64,000 bases of DNA, taken from UBA5109 sp038148755 (lineage in GTDB: Bacteria; Pseudomonadota; Gammaproteobacteria; Pseudomonadales; Pseudohongiellaceae). Below, piece after piece: positions 17,348 to 26,800 of this stretch (the first letter of the stretch is position 1; each line of letters begins with the position of its first letter). The position numbers and the translations under genes were made by a program. The notes beneath the pieces are model-generated. The model saw only the letters and a list, made by a program, of their open reading frames with translations, did no database searches and had not been told where the DNA came from. The DNA lies in NCBI GenBank assembly GCA_038148755.1, contig JAYQWA010000004.1, positions 62,001 to 126,000 of the forward strand, read 5' to 3'.

Positions 17348-18050
17348 GACTGCTTAATAAACCGATCAGCCCTCCGATCACGCCACCCCAGACTACCAGC
17401 CAGCCTAAATGTTTTTTGATCATTTGCTGGATAATCTCTTTTACCATTTGCGGCGTTAACTCATCCAGACGCTTTTCGACAATACTTTCCACTTTGCCCA
17501 GCAGGTTATCATTTGTGCTCTGCTGGAACTGTTTTAAAAAATCCTTGTCTTCGGTCAGACGCCCGAGAAAGTCGCGCATTTTTGTAATAAAGGGCTCGCG
17601 TAAGGGATCAAGTGCCTGCGCTCCTCCCAGCATGGATAGCATGCCGGCAAATGAAGAGCTCATAATCACATCTACCAATGAATCATAAGCTGAACTGAAA
17701 TCCACTTTCTCTGTCATCTTTTTAACCAAGGATTCACCATGCCCTTCTTCGCCCTCTGGCAAAGAGCCCGCTAAAAACTGTTCAATATTCGCCGGTGTAA
17801 AGAATTGTTCCATAATGAGTTTTTTTATCCCTTCCTTGAATTCTTCAAAACGCATGGGAATAACGCCTGAGCCATAAAAACCAGGCACTTTTTCAAACAG
17901 CATATGAACAGCAAGCCAGTTGGTAAAAGCACCAGACAGAGCAAACAAGCCGGTGTTTAAAATAATGTCCTGAAATTCTGTTTGCAGAAACAAACCAATA
18001 ATGACGATTAGTAATGCAATCAGATTGGTCAGTACACCCTTATCCCTCAT
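17337..18050 (-). CDS. DUF445 family membrane protein
   Basis: A 237-residue membrane protein of the DUF445 family (YheB/YjiN type), function not established. It has two N-terminal hydrophobic segments (about 7-25 and 30-50, including GAFTNWLAVHMLFEKVPG, the family signature), a helical cytoplasmic or periplasmic middle, and a C-terminal Gly-rich membrane helix (WLVVWGGVIGGLIGLLSSLI). It is the third gene of a maf-yhdP-DUF445 run and overlaps yhdP by 11 bp. The 3' end overlaps the convergent CocE-like gene by 11 bp. Confidence 0.87.
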   Translation of the reverse strand: MRDKGVLTNLIALLIVIIGLFLQTEFQDIILNTGLFALSGAFTNWLAVHMLFEKVPGFYGSGVIPMRFEEFKEGIKKLIMEQFFTPANIEQFLAGSLPEGEEGHGESLVKKMTEKVDFSSAYDSLVDVIMSSSFAGMLSMLGGAQALDPLREPFITKMRDFLGRLTEDKDFLKQFQQSTNDNLLGKVESIVEKRLDELTPQMVKEIIQQMIKKHLGWLVVWGGVIGGLIGLLSSLIL

Positions 18051-21000
18051 CGCTGTTCAGCACCCCTACTTCTTCCATCGCTTCCTCAACAGCCTGATTA
18101 TCATCCTCGAAGCCTGCCTGTGGGTCATCCCAGGGGCCTTCAAGGCGATACAATACTGTCGTGAAATTCTCCAACTGATCACGAAAAATCCTGCTGGCAA
18201 CGTATGTTGTTATAGCGATGGGCCAGGCCCCAAGTATGCCTGCAACCACAGAAACATTTTGCCCCAGAGGCAGGTTAACCAGAACATCTGCAGCAATAGT
18301 TTCATCCTGCAGATTCAGTTCACCATCAACGTTAATCGTGCTGGAAGGCCCCCTGATTAACAGATTTTCCTGGGAGTGAACGGTGCCTGCATCAAAATCA
18401 AGCACCCCTTCAATACTGTCGAAAGCCAGGCCCTGCCTGTACAGATCAGAGAAATCCAGCTGCAAACGCCTGACCAGGGCATCAAAATTAAATGCCCCAA
18501 ATAGCCGTGCAGAACCTGATTCAATTTCAATAAAACGGCCACTTAACACTTCAAGATCAACATCTCCCTCAATCTTTTTCATGCTGAAGGCCGCTGGTGA
18601 GCCTGACCAGTCAATATTACTGACAAAGCTTGAAGATTCACTTTGCACCAAGGCGGCGTAGCCAAAACTCGGTAATACTTCTGCCAGATCCCCGGTGCTG
18701 AAAACACCATTAAAATGGCTTCGGTGTCTGCCATCGCTATAGTCCCAATCCAAGGTTGCACCCGACTCTCTGGACAAATCAGTAATTGCTGCATCAGGAG
18801 ACAACATGGATAGATTCGAAATAGTCGCGCCTCTGGCGTTGGGACGTAACTCAAATTCCCATGCACCCATATTGCCATCCCCCAGACTGAACTCTTCTGT
18901 TCTAAAATTGATTGCCGGTAATTCGCCTGGATTAATATCAGCAAAAGGATCTAGCTCTTCTTCCGTCTCCTCGTCTTCATCTTGCGGCAAGCGCAGGTAA
19001 GCCAGTTGTACCTCATACGGAGCATCTTCGGCATCAGGAAAAATAAAATCCCCCTGTAAAATCTCATTTTCCAGATAAAGTGCCCAGGCAGGGCCTCGAC
19101 GGGTCAGTACAGTATTTACAGCAGGCAGATCGACCCCAAAGGCATTCAGGTTTCCAATTCGGACATCCACCATGCGTACCACCTCTGATGCAGGCTGGCC
19201 TTCACCAGAACTGAAACCCGAAGCAACTTCCTGCCATTCCTGAAAATTAAAATCACTGATTTCACCACTCACTAATAAACCTGCTTCCTGATTTAATTGC
19301 CGGATAGTGAAATCCTGATTACGCCCGCCAAAATTAATTTCGCCACCATAAAACTCGCTCTCAGCAAAGTTCAATTCACCACTGAGTTGATCACGAAAAT
19401 TCAAAGCAATGCTCTCCAACTCATCGGAAAAACTTAACTCAAGCTGTAAGGGCGCTGGTTCATCCAAACCTTTATCAAAAGGCTGTGGAAGATCAAAGGC
19501 TAGGCCCAACAAATCAGATGAGATATTAAACTGACTGCGTATTCCTCCGCTCTGTTCTTCATTAAATATGGTCAATTTGCTCGTATAGGTCAGCTCGCCA
19601 TTGCTATATTCCAGCAGATTTTTTACAAAGTCAGGCTGTAAGGACCATTGCTGTAGGGCCGTATCAGACACTCTGCCATTGCTATCAACGACAATAGCAC
19701 CATAGTTAGTGGTTATCTGATTGGCAACCGGAAAACCGAACAGACTGGCACTGAGCCCACTGGCCTGCAATCCTTCAGTATTGGAAAAATTCAGCGGGCC
19801 GCGTATACCACTAAAACTAAGATCATATTCAGGAATCTCAAGTGTGTTTCCCAGCGCTATTGCCGTCACCTGAATATCATTTTCCAGACCGGAATTGTTT
19901 AAAGGAATACCCAGCCGCACATCGAGTTCTAACTCACCATCAAGTAGCCAGTTATCCAGATATGAACCTACCGTGTCACGGGTCGGCGACTGCCTGACAA
20001 AATCAAGACCGACATTTCCCGGTGTCGTTGAATGTGTCTCGATACTTAACCACGACCCTGCCGCTCCATTAATTGGCCTGATCTCCGCCCTTGTCATATC
20101 CAATTTCATGCCAGCTATCTCGGCAGTGTCTGAGCTTACATCGACATCATTATTATCTACACTCACAAAAGCATTGGTGTTTTCCAGCACAGGCCAATCA
20201 TTGAGATAACGCAGGCTGGCGTCTTCGACATGGTAAAAGGTCTGAATATTACGCTCATACTGGCTTTGAAGATTGGTCGTTCTGCCCCGGAACAAAAAGC
20301 CGCTATTGCTCACATTACCTGCAAGAACAGCCGAATCCAGCCAGTCCATGGTGTTTCTGATATTACTGAGGGTAGGCAAAAAGAGTGATTTATAACTGGC
20401 ATCGAAATCCAAAACGCCTACAAGCAGAGTTAAATCCGACTCCCAGCTTCCTGCAGCATTCTGTTTGTTATTGAGTTCAAACTGCACACGCCCATGCATT
20501 TGGTTATTACTGACATCAATAACATCACTATAGACCCTGACCGCATCATCAACAGACCAATATACCCGACTGTTAATGGAATTATAGTGCCAGCTATCAG
20601 CGAAAATTTCCGGCAGGTGGATGGTAAAATCATTGGAATCCAGTTCGACAAAGCCACTATTTTGATCGGCAGACAGATAACCATTTATGCCACTGCCGGA
20701 GGGAGCCTGCCCCCAGGCGCCTACCGCAACTTCGTCAAGATTAGCCGTCAAATCAAAGCCACCCGGATAAGTGCCCGACAAATCTGTTCGCAAATGCAGG
20801 TTACGCAAATCACCCTCGGGTTCCAAGTCAGCCAGGATTTGCCTTAGTCGCTCTGAAATATTGGCAAGCTCAAGCATATCGCTGGCTATCGAAAGATTTA
20901 CCGACTGTCCGTAAATATCCATTGCCGGGTCTGTATTTTGCAAATCCAGATCAATGTAAAAGTCCCCCGACTCCCAGGGCCGGTTAAAAAAATCAAATTG

Positions 21001-22017
21001 CAGATTCTGTATCCATAATGACCAGTTGTTCTCTATTGGCTGTATGGCTGTGATGTCAAGGCTGCCACTACTGATATCAATCATTTGTTCTGACTCAGGA
21101 AAGTTGGCAGAGAAGTTTAACTCCTGCAGGGAACCCTGGATCTGTTTCAGGCTTTGGTTATCAAATTCTGTCCAGAACTGTCCGGAGGCATTCGCGCTGG
21201 ATATTTCTGACTGTACTGAAATCAAGTCTCCCAATAAGGAGCCTAGTTCAAGATTATTGAAATCCATATAGACGGATGCCGTGTATACATCCATCGGATT
21301 ACCACTCACCCTGACCGACATTTGCACCGGGCTACTCTGCTCATTTACACGAAATTGTAATTGTGCCTGATGATCAGAATTACGGTTTTGCAGATCAAGG
21401 TAAATGTTATTGAGCTCAGTCAATGTGCCGTTTGCAGCCTGCAGCACAAGCTGAGCTTCGGTTATCTGCAACCTCGATATATTGAACAAGATATCCAGCA
21501 AGGGTTCGATATCATTATTTTCGCCGGCATCAAAACCCGACAAACGCCAGTTACTGGTTTCATCCTCAACCAGCAACAAGGCCATTTCATCGACTATTAT
21601 CCGTTCGATAATAAGCTGGCGTTGCCATAAGCTTCTAGGAATATCCAGCGTAACCCTGAGTTCCTGCAAGCTATGTATGACATCCGGCGCTTGTTCCTGA
21701 ATAATTTCCAGATCATAAAGACTGAGAATGGGGCTGAAACCCAACCAGGAGCCCTCTAATTCACCGACAGATAATTCCACACCAAGCGTTTCAATCAGGC
21801 TGGTTTCCAGCCAACCCCTCTGGGTGTTTGCCAGTGACATCAAAATACGGCCGGCTGCAAGATAGGTTGCTACTGCGATAAGCAGTATTAAAACCAGTTT
21901 ATTGGTATGAGCTCGTAAACTGGCTAGCGGGCCTCTGCCGGTTTGTTCCGGTGGGACTGCGGAATGCTGTTCATTTCTGTCAGCGTTTTGTGTCAATTTA
22001 TCCTGCGATTCCATCAT
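18040..22017 (-). CDS. yhdP: YhdP-family AsmA-like intermembrane transport protein
   Basis: Very large (1325 aa) inner-membrane-anchored periplasmic protein of the AsmA/TamB clan. YhdP, with TamB and YdbH, bridges the envelope and carries phospholipid to the outer membrane. An N-terminal membrane helix (about 35-55, KLVLILLIAVATYLAAGRIL) is followed by long beta-rich repeats. The C-terminal block ADVLVNLPLGQNVSVVAGIL and LEGPWDDPQAGFE is characteristic of the family (TIGR02099-type). The start overlaps the maf stop by 4 bp (ATGA). In E. coli and Pseudomonas rng/cafA lies between maf and yhdP; it is absent here. Confidence 0.92.
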   Translation of the reverse strand: MMESQDKLTQNADRNEQHSAVPPEQTGRGPLASLRAHTNKLVLILLIAVATYLAAGRILMSLANTQRGWLETSLIETLGVELSVGELEGSWLGFSPILSLYDLEIIQEQAPDVIHSLQELRVTLDIPRSLWQRQLIIERIIVDEMALLLVEDETSNWRLSGFDAGENNDIEPLLDILFNISRLQITEAQLVLQAANGTLTELNNIYLDLQNRNSDHQAQLQFRVNEQSSPVQMSVRVSGNPMDVYTASVYMDFNNLELGSLLGDLISVQSEISSANASGQFWTEFDNQSLKQIQGSLQELNFSANFPESEQMIDISSGSLDITAIQPIENNWSLWIQNLQFDFFNRPWESGDFYIDLDLQNTDPAMDIYGQSVNLSIASDMLELANISERLRQILADLEPEGDLRNLHLRTDLSGTYPGGFDLTANLDEVAVGAWGQAPSGSGINGYLSADQNSGFVELDSNDFTIHLPEIFADSWHYNSINSRVYWSVDDAVRVYSDVIDVSNNQMHGRVQFELNNKQNAAGSWESDLTLLVGVLDFDASYKSLFLPTLSNIRNTMDWLDSAVLAGNVSNSGFLFRGRTTNLQSQYERNIQTFYHVEDASLRYLNDWPVLENTNAFVSVDNNDVDVSSDTAEIAGMKLDMTRAEIRPINGAAGSWLSIETHSTTPGNVGLDFVRQSPTRDTVGSYLDNWLLDGELELDVRLGIPLNNSGLENDIQVTAIALGNTLEIPEYDLSFSGIRGPLNFSNTEGLQASGLSASLFGFPVANQITTNYGAIVVDSNGRVSDTALQQWSLQPDFVKNLLEYSNGELTYTSKLTIFNEEQSGGIRSQFNISSDLLGLAFDLPQPFDKGLDEPAPLQLELSFSDELESIALNFRDQLSGELNFAESEFYGGEINFGGRNQDFTIRQLNQEAGLLVSGEISDFNFQEWQEVASGFSSGEGQPASEVVRMVDVRIGNLNAFGVDLPAVNTVLTRRGPAWALYLENEILQGDFIFPDAEDAPYEVQLAYLRLPQDEDEETEEELDPFADINPGELPAINFRTEEFSLGDGNMGAWEFELRPNARGATISNLSMLSPDAAITDLSRESGATLDWDYSDGRHRSHFNGVFSTGDLAEVLPSFGYAALVQSESSSFVSNIDWSGSPAAFSMKKIEGDVDLEVLSGRFIEIESGSARLFGAFNFDALVRRLQLDFSDLYRQGLAFDSIEGVLDFDAGTVHSQENLLIRGPSSTINVDGELNLQDETIAADVLVNLPLGQNVSVVAGILGAWPIAITTYVASRIFRDQLENFTTVLYRLEGPWDDPQAGFEDDNQAVEEAMEEVGVLNSDEG

Positions 22018-22613
22018 TGCTGATTTTGTAAAATTGCCTCAATCCCGATACCAAACTGTTTAAATAAATTCACAGTTTCAAATATCGGCAATCCTACAAC
22101 TCCGCTATAACTGCCCTTGATTTCACTGACAAACATCGCCCCCAAACCCTGTACCGCATAGCCTCCTGCTTTTCCCAGAGGTTCTCCACTCTGCCAGTAC
22201 GCTGCAATTTCAGCGTCACTTAATTCTGAAAAGCTCACCATGCTAGTAGACATCGTCCCAACTTGCTTACTGTGATTCAACAAGGCAACTGCCGTTATTA
22301 CCTCATGACTGCGGCCTGACAGTAATCTTAACATGGCAAAGGCATCGGCTTTGTCTTGTGGTTTACCTAATATCCTGTCTGCACAGACAACAATGGTATC
22401 TGAGCCCAAAACCAGTCTGTCGTCATTATCGCTTAATTCTGCAAGTGCAGAGCTCGCCTTGGTAAGCGCCAGTCTTTTTACCAGCGCTTCCGGTTTTTCA
22501 TCTGGCAGCGGGTTCTCATCAATATCCTGCGGCATGACAGTGCACCTGAATCCCAGATTTTCAAGCAAGCTCTGCCTCCTAGGCGATGCTGAGGCCAGTA
22601 TCAGTTCCAACAT
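22014..22613 (-). CDS. maf: Maf-family nucleoside triphosphate pyrophosphatase (YhdE subtype)
   Basis: House-cleaning enzyme that hydrolyses dTTP/UTP and modified nucleotides to monophosphates. The 199-residue sequence has the SASPRR motif (8-13), LGSDTIV, LSGRSHEVITAVAL, the GEPLGKAGGYAVQGLGA block and INGSY-like EIKGSYSGVVGLP-, which match E. coli YhdE rather than YceF. First gene of maf-yhdP-DUF445, with a 4-bp overlap to yhdP. Confidence 0.93.
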   Translation of the reverse strand: MLELILASASPRRQSLLENLGFRCTVMPQDIDENPLPDEKPEALVKRLALTKASSALAELSDNDDRLVLGSDTIVVCADRILGKPQDKADAFAMLRLLSGRSHEVITAVALLNHSKQVGTMSTSMVSFSELSDAEIAAYWQSGEPLGKAGGYAVQGLGAMFVSEIKGSYSGVVGLPIFETVNLFKQFGIGIEAILQNQQ

Positions 22614-22820
22614 TAATTACCCTGGATATTCTCTTAAAAACACTTGCATGGCATTATGGCCTAAAGTCCAGGTGTCGCCTACCTGAATTACCGAGTACAA
22701 ATTAAAGCATGCAAATTCTTAATAAGGGCTGAATGTAAATTTCTCAACAAAGCCTGATAGAGCTAGATGAAGCAGGCTGCTCTGAGTATCATGCGCTATA
22801 AAAATTAACAAAGGTGAGTT

Positions 22821-24326
22821 GTGGATAACATTTTTGCACTGGTAGATCGCTTTCTGGCTCCTCTGTCTGCATTTTTATCAAATATATTCGTCTTCAGCGT
22901 TGCGCTGGTCCTGATTGTTGCGCTGGTGCTCTACATCATTGATGCGTTCCAGACAACGCATGCCATTCGACGCAATTATCCTTTACTGGGCCGCTTTCGC
23001 TACCTGTTTGAGCGCCTGGGTGAATTCTTCCGACAATACTTTTTTTCCATGGACCGGGAAGAAATGCCTTTCAACCGGGCCCAGCGTTCCTGGGTTTACC
23101 GTGCTGCCAAAAATCTGGAAAACTCCCAGGCCTTTGGCTCCACTTATGATATCGCCAAACCAGGCAATATCCTCTTTATCAATGCACCCTACCCTGTGCT
23201 CACAGAAGAACTGACCCCGGTAGAAGTAATCACTTTCGGGCCTCACTGCGAAAAACCCTACAGCACTTCATCACTGTTTAATATTTCCGGCATGAGCTAC
23301 GGGGCCATCTCAAAACCTGCAGTACGGGCTCTCTCCAAAGGCGCTGCCAAAGCTGGTTGCTGGCTCAACACCGGCGAAGGCGGATTGAGTGAATGGCATT
23401 TGGAAGGAGGCTGCGACATTGTTTTTCAGATTGGCACCGCCAATTATGGTGTCCGTGATGAGCAGGGACTGTTTTCTACAGAAAAATTACGTGCAGTTGC
23501 CGCTCACGATGCCGTCAAGATGTTTGAAATCAAGTTAAGTCAGGGCGCCAAACCCGGTAAAGGGGGTATTTTACCTGGTGCTAAAGTTACCGAAGAAATA
23601 GCCAGAATTCGTCATATTCCTGTCGGTGAAACATCCAACAGCCCTAACCGCCATCTTGATATCGGTAATGATGATGAGTTGCTGGATAAAATGCACACTA
23701 TCCGCTCTATTACAGGGAAACCGGTGGGATTCAAAGCTGTGCTGGGTGACGGTTACTGGCTTGATAAATTATTTACAAAAATTAAAGAGCGCGGTGAGCA
23801 ATATGCGCCGGATTTCATCACCGTCGACAGTGGTGATGGTGGAACCGGCGCGGCGCCACTGACCCTGATTGATGATATGGGGCTCGATATTCAGGAAACC
23901 CTGCCTATACTGGTTGATAAACTCATTGATTTTGGTTTGCGCGAGCGCGTTAAAGTCATCGCCTCAGGCAAACTGATCAATCCGTCAGATGTAGCCTGGG
24001 CCCTGTGCGCCGGTGCTGACTGTGTGGTGTCAGCACGCGGCTTCATGTTTTCATTGGGTTGCATTCAGGCCATGCAATGTAACAAGAACACCTGCCCTAC
24101 CGGCATCACCACACATGACCCTCATTTACAGCGCGGACTGGTGATAAAAGATAAAGTCAAACGCGTCGCGCACTATCAAAAAAACATGATAAAAGAGCTA
24201 TATATCATTGCGAACTCTTGCGGCGTCGGAAATCCTGGACTCTTAAATCGCAGGCATGCAAGGTTGATATTACAAAGCAATAAAAGTATCAGTCTTGAAG
24301 AGTTGTACCGACGCAAACCGAAATAA
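22821..24326 (+). CDS. FMN-binding glutamate-synthase-like protein (GltB central-domain family), membrane-anchored
   Basis: A 501-residue protein. One or two N-terminal membrane helices (about 20-43) precede a TIM barrel related to the FMN-binding domain of glutamate synthase. Barrel motifs include ISGMSYGAISKPAVRALSKG, NTGEGGLSEWH, GAKPGKGGILPGAKV, VDSGDGGTGAAPL, VIASGKLINPSDVAWALCAG-AD and the cysteine-bearing QCNKNTCPTGITTH cluster. No amidotransferase or GltD partner is present, so the physiological reaction is unknown. It starts with GTG at 22821 behind AAGGTGA. Stands alone between maf and the convergent hisA-like gene. Confidence 0.88.
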   Translation: MDNIFALVDRFLAPLSAFLSNIFVFSVALVLIVALVLYIIDAFQTTHAIRRNYPLLGRFRYLFERLGEFFRQYFFSMDREEMPFNRAQRSWVYRAAKNLENSQAFGSTYDIAKPGNILFINAPYPVLTEELTPVEVITFGPHCEKPYSTSSLFNISGMSYGAISKPAVRALSKGAAKAGCWLNTGEGGLSEWHLEGGCDIVFQIGTANYGVRDEQGLFSTEKLRAVAAHDAVKMFEIKLSQGAKPGKGGILPGAKVTEEIARIRHIPVGETSNSPNRHLDIGNDDELLDKMHTIRSITGKPVGFKAVLGDGYWLDKLFTKIKERGEQYAPDFITVDSGDGGTGAAPLTLIDDMGLDIQETLPILVDKLIDFGLRERVKVIASGKLINPSDVAWALCAGADCVVSARGFMFSLGCIQAMQCNKNTCPTGITTHDPHLQRGLVIKDKVKRVAHYQKNMIKELYIIANSCGVGNPGLLNRRHARLILQSNKSISLEELYRRKPK

Positions 24327-24332
24327 ACAAAG

Positions 24333-25100
24333 TTAAACCGGATTATTCTTGAGCCATTTCAGCACATCAGCATAAGGCACTTTACCGCCGAAAATATCCA
24401 GCGCACTGCCTATAGTCAGATCGACTCTGCCTTGGCCGAGAGCCTGGACCAGATCAAGATCACTCAGTCTTTTTACGCCTCCGGCGTAAGTCACCGGTAA
24501 CGGGGAATACATCCCTAACAAACTGATCAAGTCTTCTTCTATGCCTTGCTGTTTACCTTCCACGTCCACGCCATGAACCAGAAACTCAGCACAATAGACT
24601 GATAATGTTTCCAATAATGCCGGTCCTACTTTTTCATCAGTGAAAGTCTGCCAGCGATCCGTTACAACATAATAATCACCATCACGCTGCCGGCAACTGA
24701 GATCCAGCACCAGTCTGTCTCTGCCAGTTACATCCAGCAGTTTTTCCAGCTTTTCTAGATCTATTTTTCCTGAATTAAAAATATAGGAGGTTACGATGAC
24801 ATGACTTGCACCGGCATTGAGATAAGTTGCTGCGTTTTCCGGTGAAACACCCCCCCCGTATTGCAGTCCTCCCGGGAAGGCCTCAAGTGCATGCAAGGCC
24901 GCCTCCTGATTGCCTGCTCCCAGAGAAACCACATGACCGCCGCTCAGACCATCTTTTTGATAAAGCCTGGCATATTCAGCGGCCGAACGGTCACTGCTGA
25001 AATTTATTGTAAGTGCAGACTGATCGCTCTCCTGCAGAGAACCACCGACAATTTGCACAACATTACCCTGATGCAAATCAATACATGGTCTGAATTTCAT
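24333..25100 (-). CDS. hisA: Phosphoribosylformimino-5-aminoimidazole carboxamide ribotide isomerase, eukaryotic (HIS6) type
   Basis: Isomerises ProFAR to PRFAR in histidine synthesis; a (beta/alpha)8 barrel. The 255-residue sequence matches the fungal/plant HIS6 form and not the usual bacterial HisA: CIDLHQGNVVQIVGGSL at the start, GGGVSPENA, VIVTSYIF, the DLSCR motif with catalytic-site D133, EFLVHGVDVEGKQQGIE, YAGGVKRLSDLDLV and GRVDLTIGSALDIFGG, each recalled as closely similar in yeast His6. D8 and D133 are in the two catalytic positions. No hisF, hisH, hisI or hisG is adjacent, so it lies outside any his operon. Convergent with the FMN gene, 6 bp apart. Confidence 0.9.
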   Translation of the reverse strand: MKFRPCIDLHQGNVVQIVGGSLQESDQSALTINFSSDRSAAEYARLYQKDGLSGGHVVSLGAGNQEAALHALEAFPGGLQYGGGVSPENAATYLNAGASHVIVTSYIFNSGKIDLEKLEKLLDVTGRDRLVLDLSCRQRDGDYYVVTDRWQTFTDEKVGPALLETLSVYCAEFLVHGVDVEGKQQGIEEDLISLLGMYSPLPVTYAGGVKRLSDLDLVQALGQGRVDLTIGSALDIFGGKVPYADVLKWLKNNPV

Positions 25101-25162
25101 ACATTGCCACCAGCCAAGGAGCTACACTGCCCGCTAAAACGGCAAGCATAACAAATTACTCT

Positions 25163-25170
25163 GCTATACT
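25163..25170 (+). promoter_or_regulatory. Candidate extended -10 promoter for xdhC
   Basis: TGCTATACT has the extended -10 form TGnTATAnT, about 90 bp upstream of the XdhC start. A small inverted repeat CTGTC-N6-GACAG lies just downstream (25179-25194). No convincing -35 was found. Confidence 0.3.
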
Positions 25171-25254
25171 CCCCATCCCTGTCTAACATGACAGATAACA
25201 AATACATACAAGCAGCGGTCAGACAATACTGTTACAAATTATAGAACCAAGACT

Positions 25255-26220
25255 ATGAACAGCATGGATCAACAAGTCATCAAGCAACTGAGTCTCTGGC
25301 TTGAAGCCGGAAAACAATGTTGGTTATGCACGATAGTTTCAACCTTTGGTTCTTCACCCAGACCGGTCGGCTCACTGCTGGCATGTAACGAAGATGGTCA
25401 GTATTGCGGTTCCCTTTCCGGTGGCTGTGTGGAAGATGATTTACGGGAAGACATACTAAAAGGCAAACTGGCCAAGGATAAACCGGAAAGAATTAGTTAT
25501 GGGGTGGCCGTTGAAGATGTCTTGAAGCTTGGGCTTCCCTGTGGGGGCCAGTTAGAAGTTATCGTTGAACCTTTAAATCAAGGCCAAACGACAATCTACC
25601 AGGAACTTGCACAGGCTGTCGCGGGTAGAAAATTAATCACTCGTATTGTTGATCTCAAATCAGGCCAAGCACATTTACAGGACAGCAAGCAAAATGCCGC
25701 GCTGACTATTACTGACGACTCAATGCAACACACTTATGGTTCTTCATTTCAGCTATTGTTGATTGGTGCTGTGCAAGTTGCTTACTACCTGAGTGAAATG
25801 GCTCAGGGACTGGATTATGAAGTTGCTATTTGTGACCCGCGACAGGAACTTATTGACAGTTTTCCCAAGCGAGATATTGAATTGACCCAAGCAATGCCTG
25901 ATGACTGGCTCCGTAGTAAAAGTATTGATCAGCAAACAGCTATTGTTGCGCTGTGCCATGACCCGCGGATTGACGACATGGCACTGATGCAGGCCCTGCA
26001 AATGGACGCTTTTTATATTGGCGCCATGGGATCAGCTAAGACCACAGAAAAACGCAAAGAACGTTTGCAAATGCTGGATATTCCCGCAGAACAAATCCAC
26101 AGGCTGCATGCTCCTGTCGGCCTTGATATCGGCAGTAAGACTCCGCCTGAAATCGCTATCGCCATTCTGGCAGAATTAACCCAGTTACGAGCGCAACTCC
26201 GTCAACAAAACCATGCCTGA
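25255..26220 (+). CDS. XdhC/CoxI-family molybdenum cofactor maturation protein
   Basis: Accessory protein that handles and sulfurates the molybdenum cofactor for xanthine-dehydrogenase-type hydroxylases. Residues 20-65 form the XdhC N-terminal domain (CTIVSTFGSSPRPVGS and GSLSGGCVEDDLRE with the conserved C58). The C-terminal Rossmann domain has IGAMGSAKTTEKRKERL and RLHAPVGLDIGSKTPPEIAIAILAE split over residues 258-310. The dinucleotide loop reads IGAVQVA rather than the common GAGHVG. It overlaps the MobA-like gene by 8 bp. No hydroxylase subunits lie nearby. The ATG at 25264 is an alternative start. Confidence 0.88.
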   Translation: MNSMDQQVIKQLSLWLEAGKQCWLCTIVSTFGSSPRPVGSLLACNEDGQYCGSLSGGCVEDDLREDILKGKLAKDKPERISYGVAVEDVLKLGLPCGGQLEVIVEPLNQGQTTIYQELAQAVAGRKLITRIVDLKSGQAHLQDSKQNAALTITDDSMQHTYGSSFQLLLIGAVQVAYYLSEMAQGLDYEVAICDPRQELIDSFPKRDIELTQAMPDDWLRSKSIDQQTAIVALCHDPRIDDMALMQALQMDAFYIGAMGSAKTTEKRKERLQMLDIPAEQIHRLHAPVGLDIGSKTPPEIAIAILAELTQLRAQLRQQNHA

Positions 26221-26800
26221 GCAGGTCAACAACAAGATCGGCATTATTGTTTTAGCTGCTGGTTATAGTCGACGTTTTAATGCTGATAAACGTCAGGCAC
26301 GACTGCATAGCGGCGAAATGTTACTGGATGCCACGCTTAGCAAAATACCCGATATCTTTTACCAGCGTGTTCTGGTTATGCATCCTGGCGATGAGGCGTT
26401 TGGTCAAGGCTATCAACCTGACTGGACTTTATGTATTGCTGAACAGGCCAGTAAAGGTATGGGTTATTCTCTGGCTGCAGCCATGACCTATACCACAAAC
26501 TGGGATGCTGCAGTAATTGCATTGGCGGATATGCCTTATCTGCAAAGCGAAACTTATCAGGCTATTCAGCAAGCACTGACAAGGCACCCCATCGTCAGAC
26601 CCTGTTGCCAGGGCAGAGCTGGCAACCCTGTTGGTTTTCATGCGGATTACTTTAAAGAAATATCAGAACTTGAAGGTGACCAGGGTGCCCGGGAACTTTT
26701 GACCCGGCATGCAAAGGAACTGTATCTAATGGAATGTTCGGACTGGGGAATTATTCAGGATATAGATACTGCAGCTGCCCTGAATACCACAGAGGCCTAA
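26213..26800 (+). CDS. MobA/MocA-like nucleotidyltransferase (molybdenum cofactor cytidylyltransferase-like)
   Basis: Likely attaches CMP or another nucleotide to molybdopterin for hydroxylases. The 195-residue protein begins with the nucleotidyltransferase signature LAAGYSRRFNADKRQA (about 14-29). It also has the metal-site ALADMPYL block near residue 103 and a C-terminal GNPVGFHADYF...GDQGAREL region, all typical of MobA-like NTP transferases of the MocA subgroup. Coupled to xdhC (8-bp overlap), a pairing common in molybdenum hydroxylase clusters. Its stop overlaps the convergent zinc-finger gene by 4 bp (CTAA). Confidence 0.85.
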   Translation: MPEQVNNKIGIIVLAAGYSRRFNADKRQARLHSGEMLLDATLSKIPDIFYQRVLVMHPGDEAFGQGYQPDWTLCIAEQASKGMGYSLAAAMTYTTNWDAAVIALADMPYLQSETYQAIQQALTRHPIVRPCCQGRAGNPVGFHADYFKEISELEGDQGARELLTRHAKELYLMECSDWGIIQDIDTAAALNTTEA

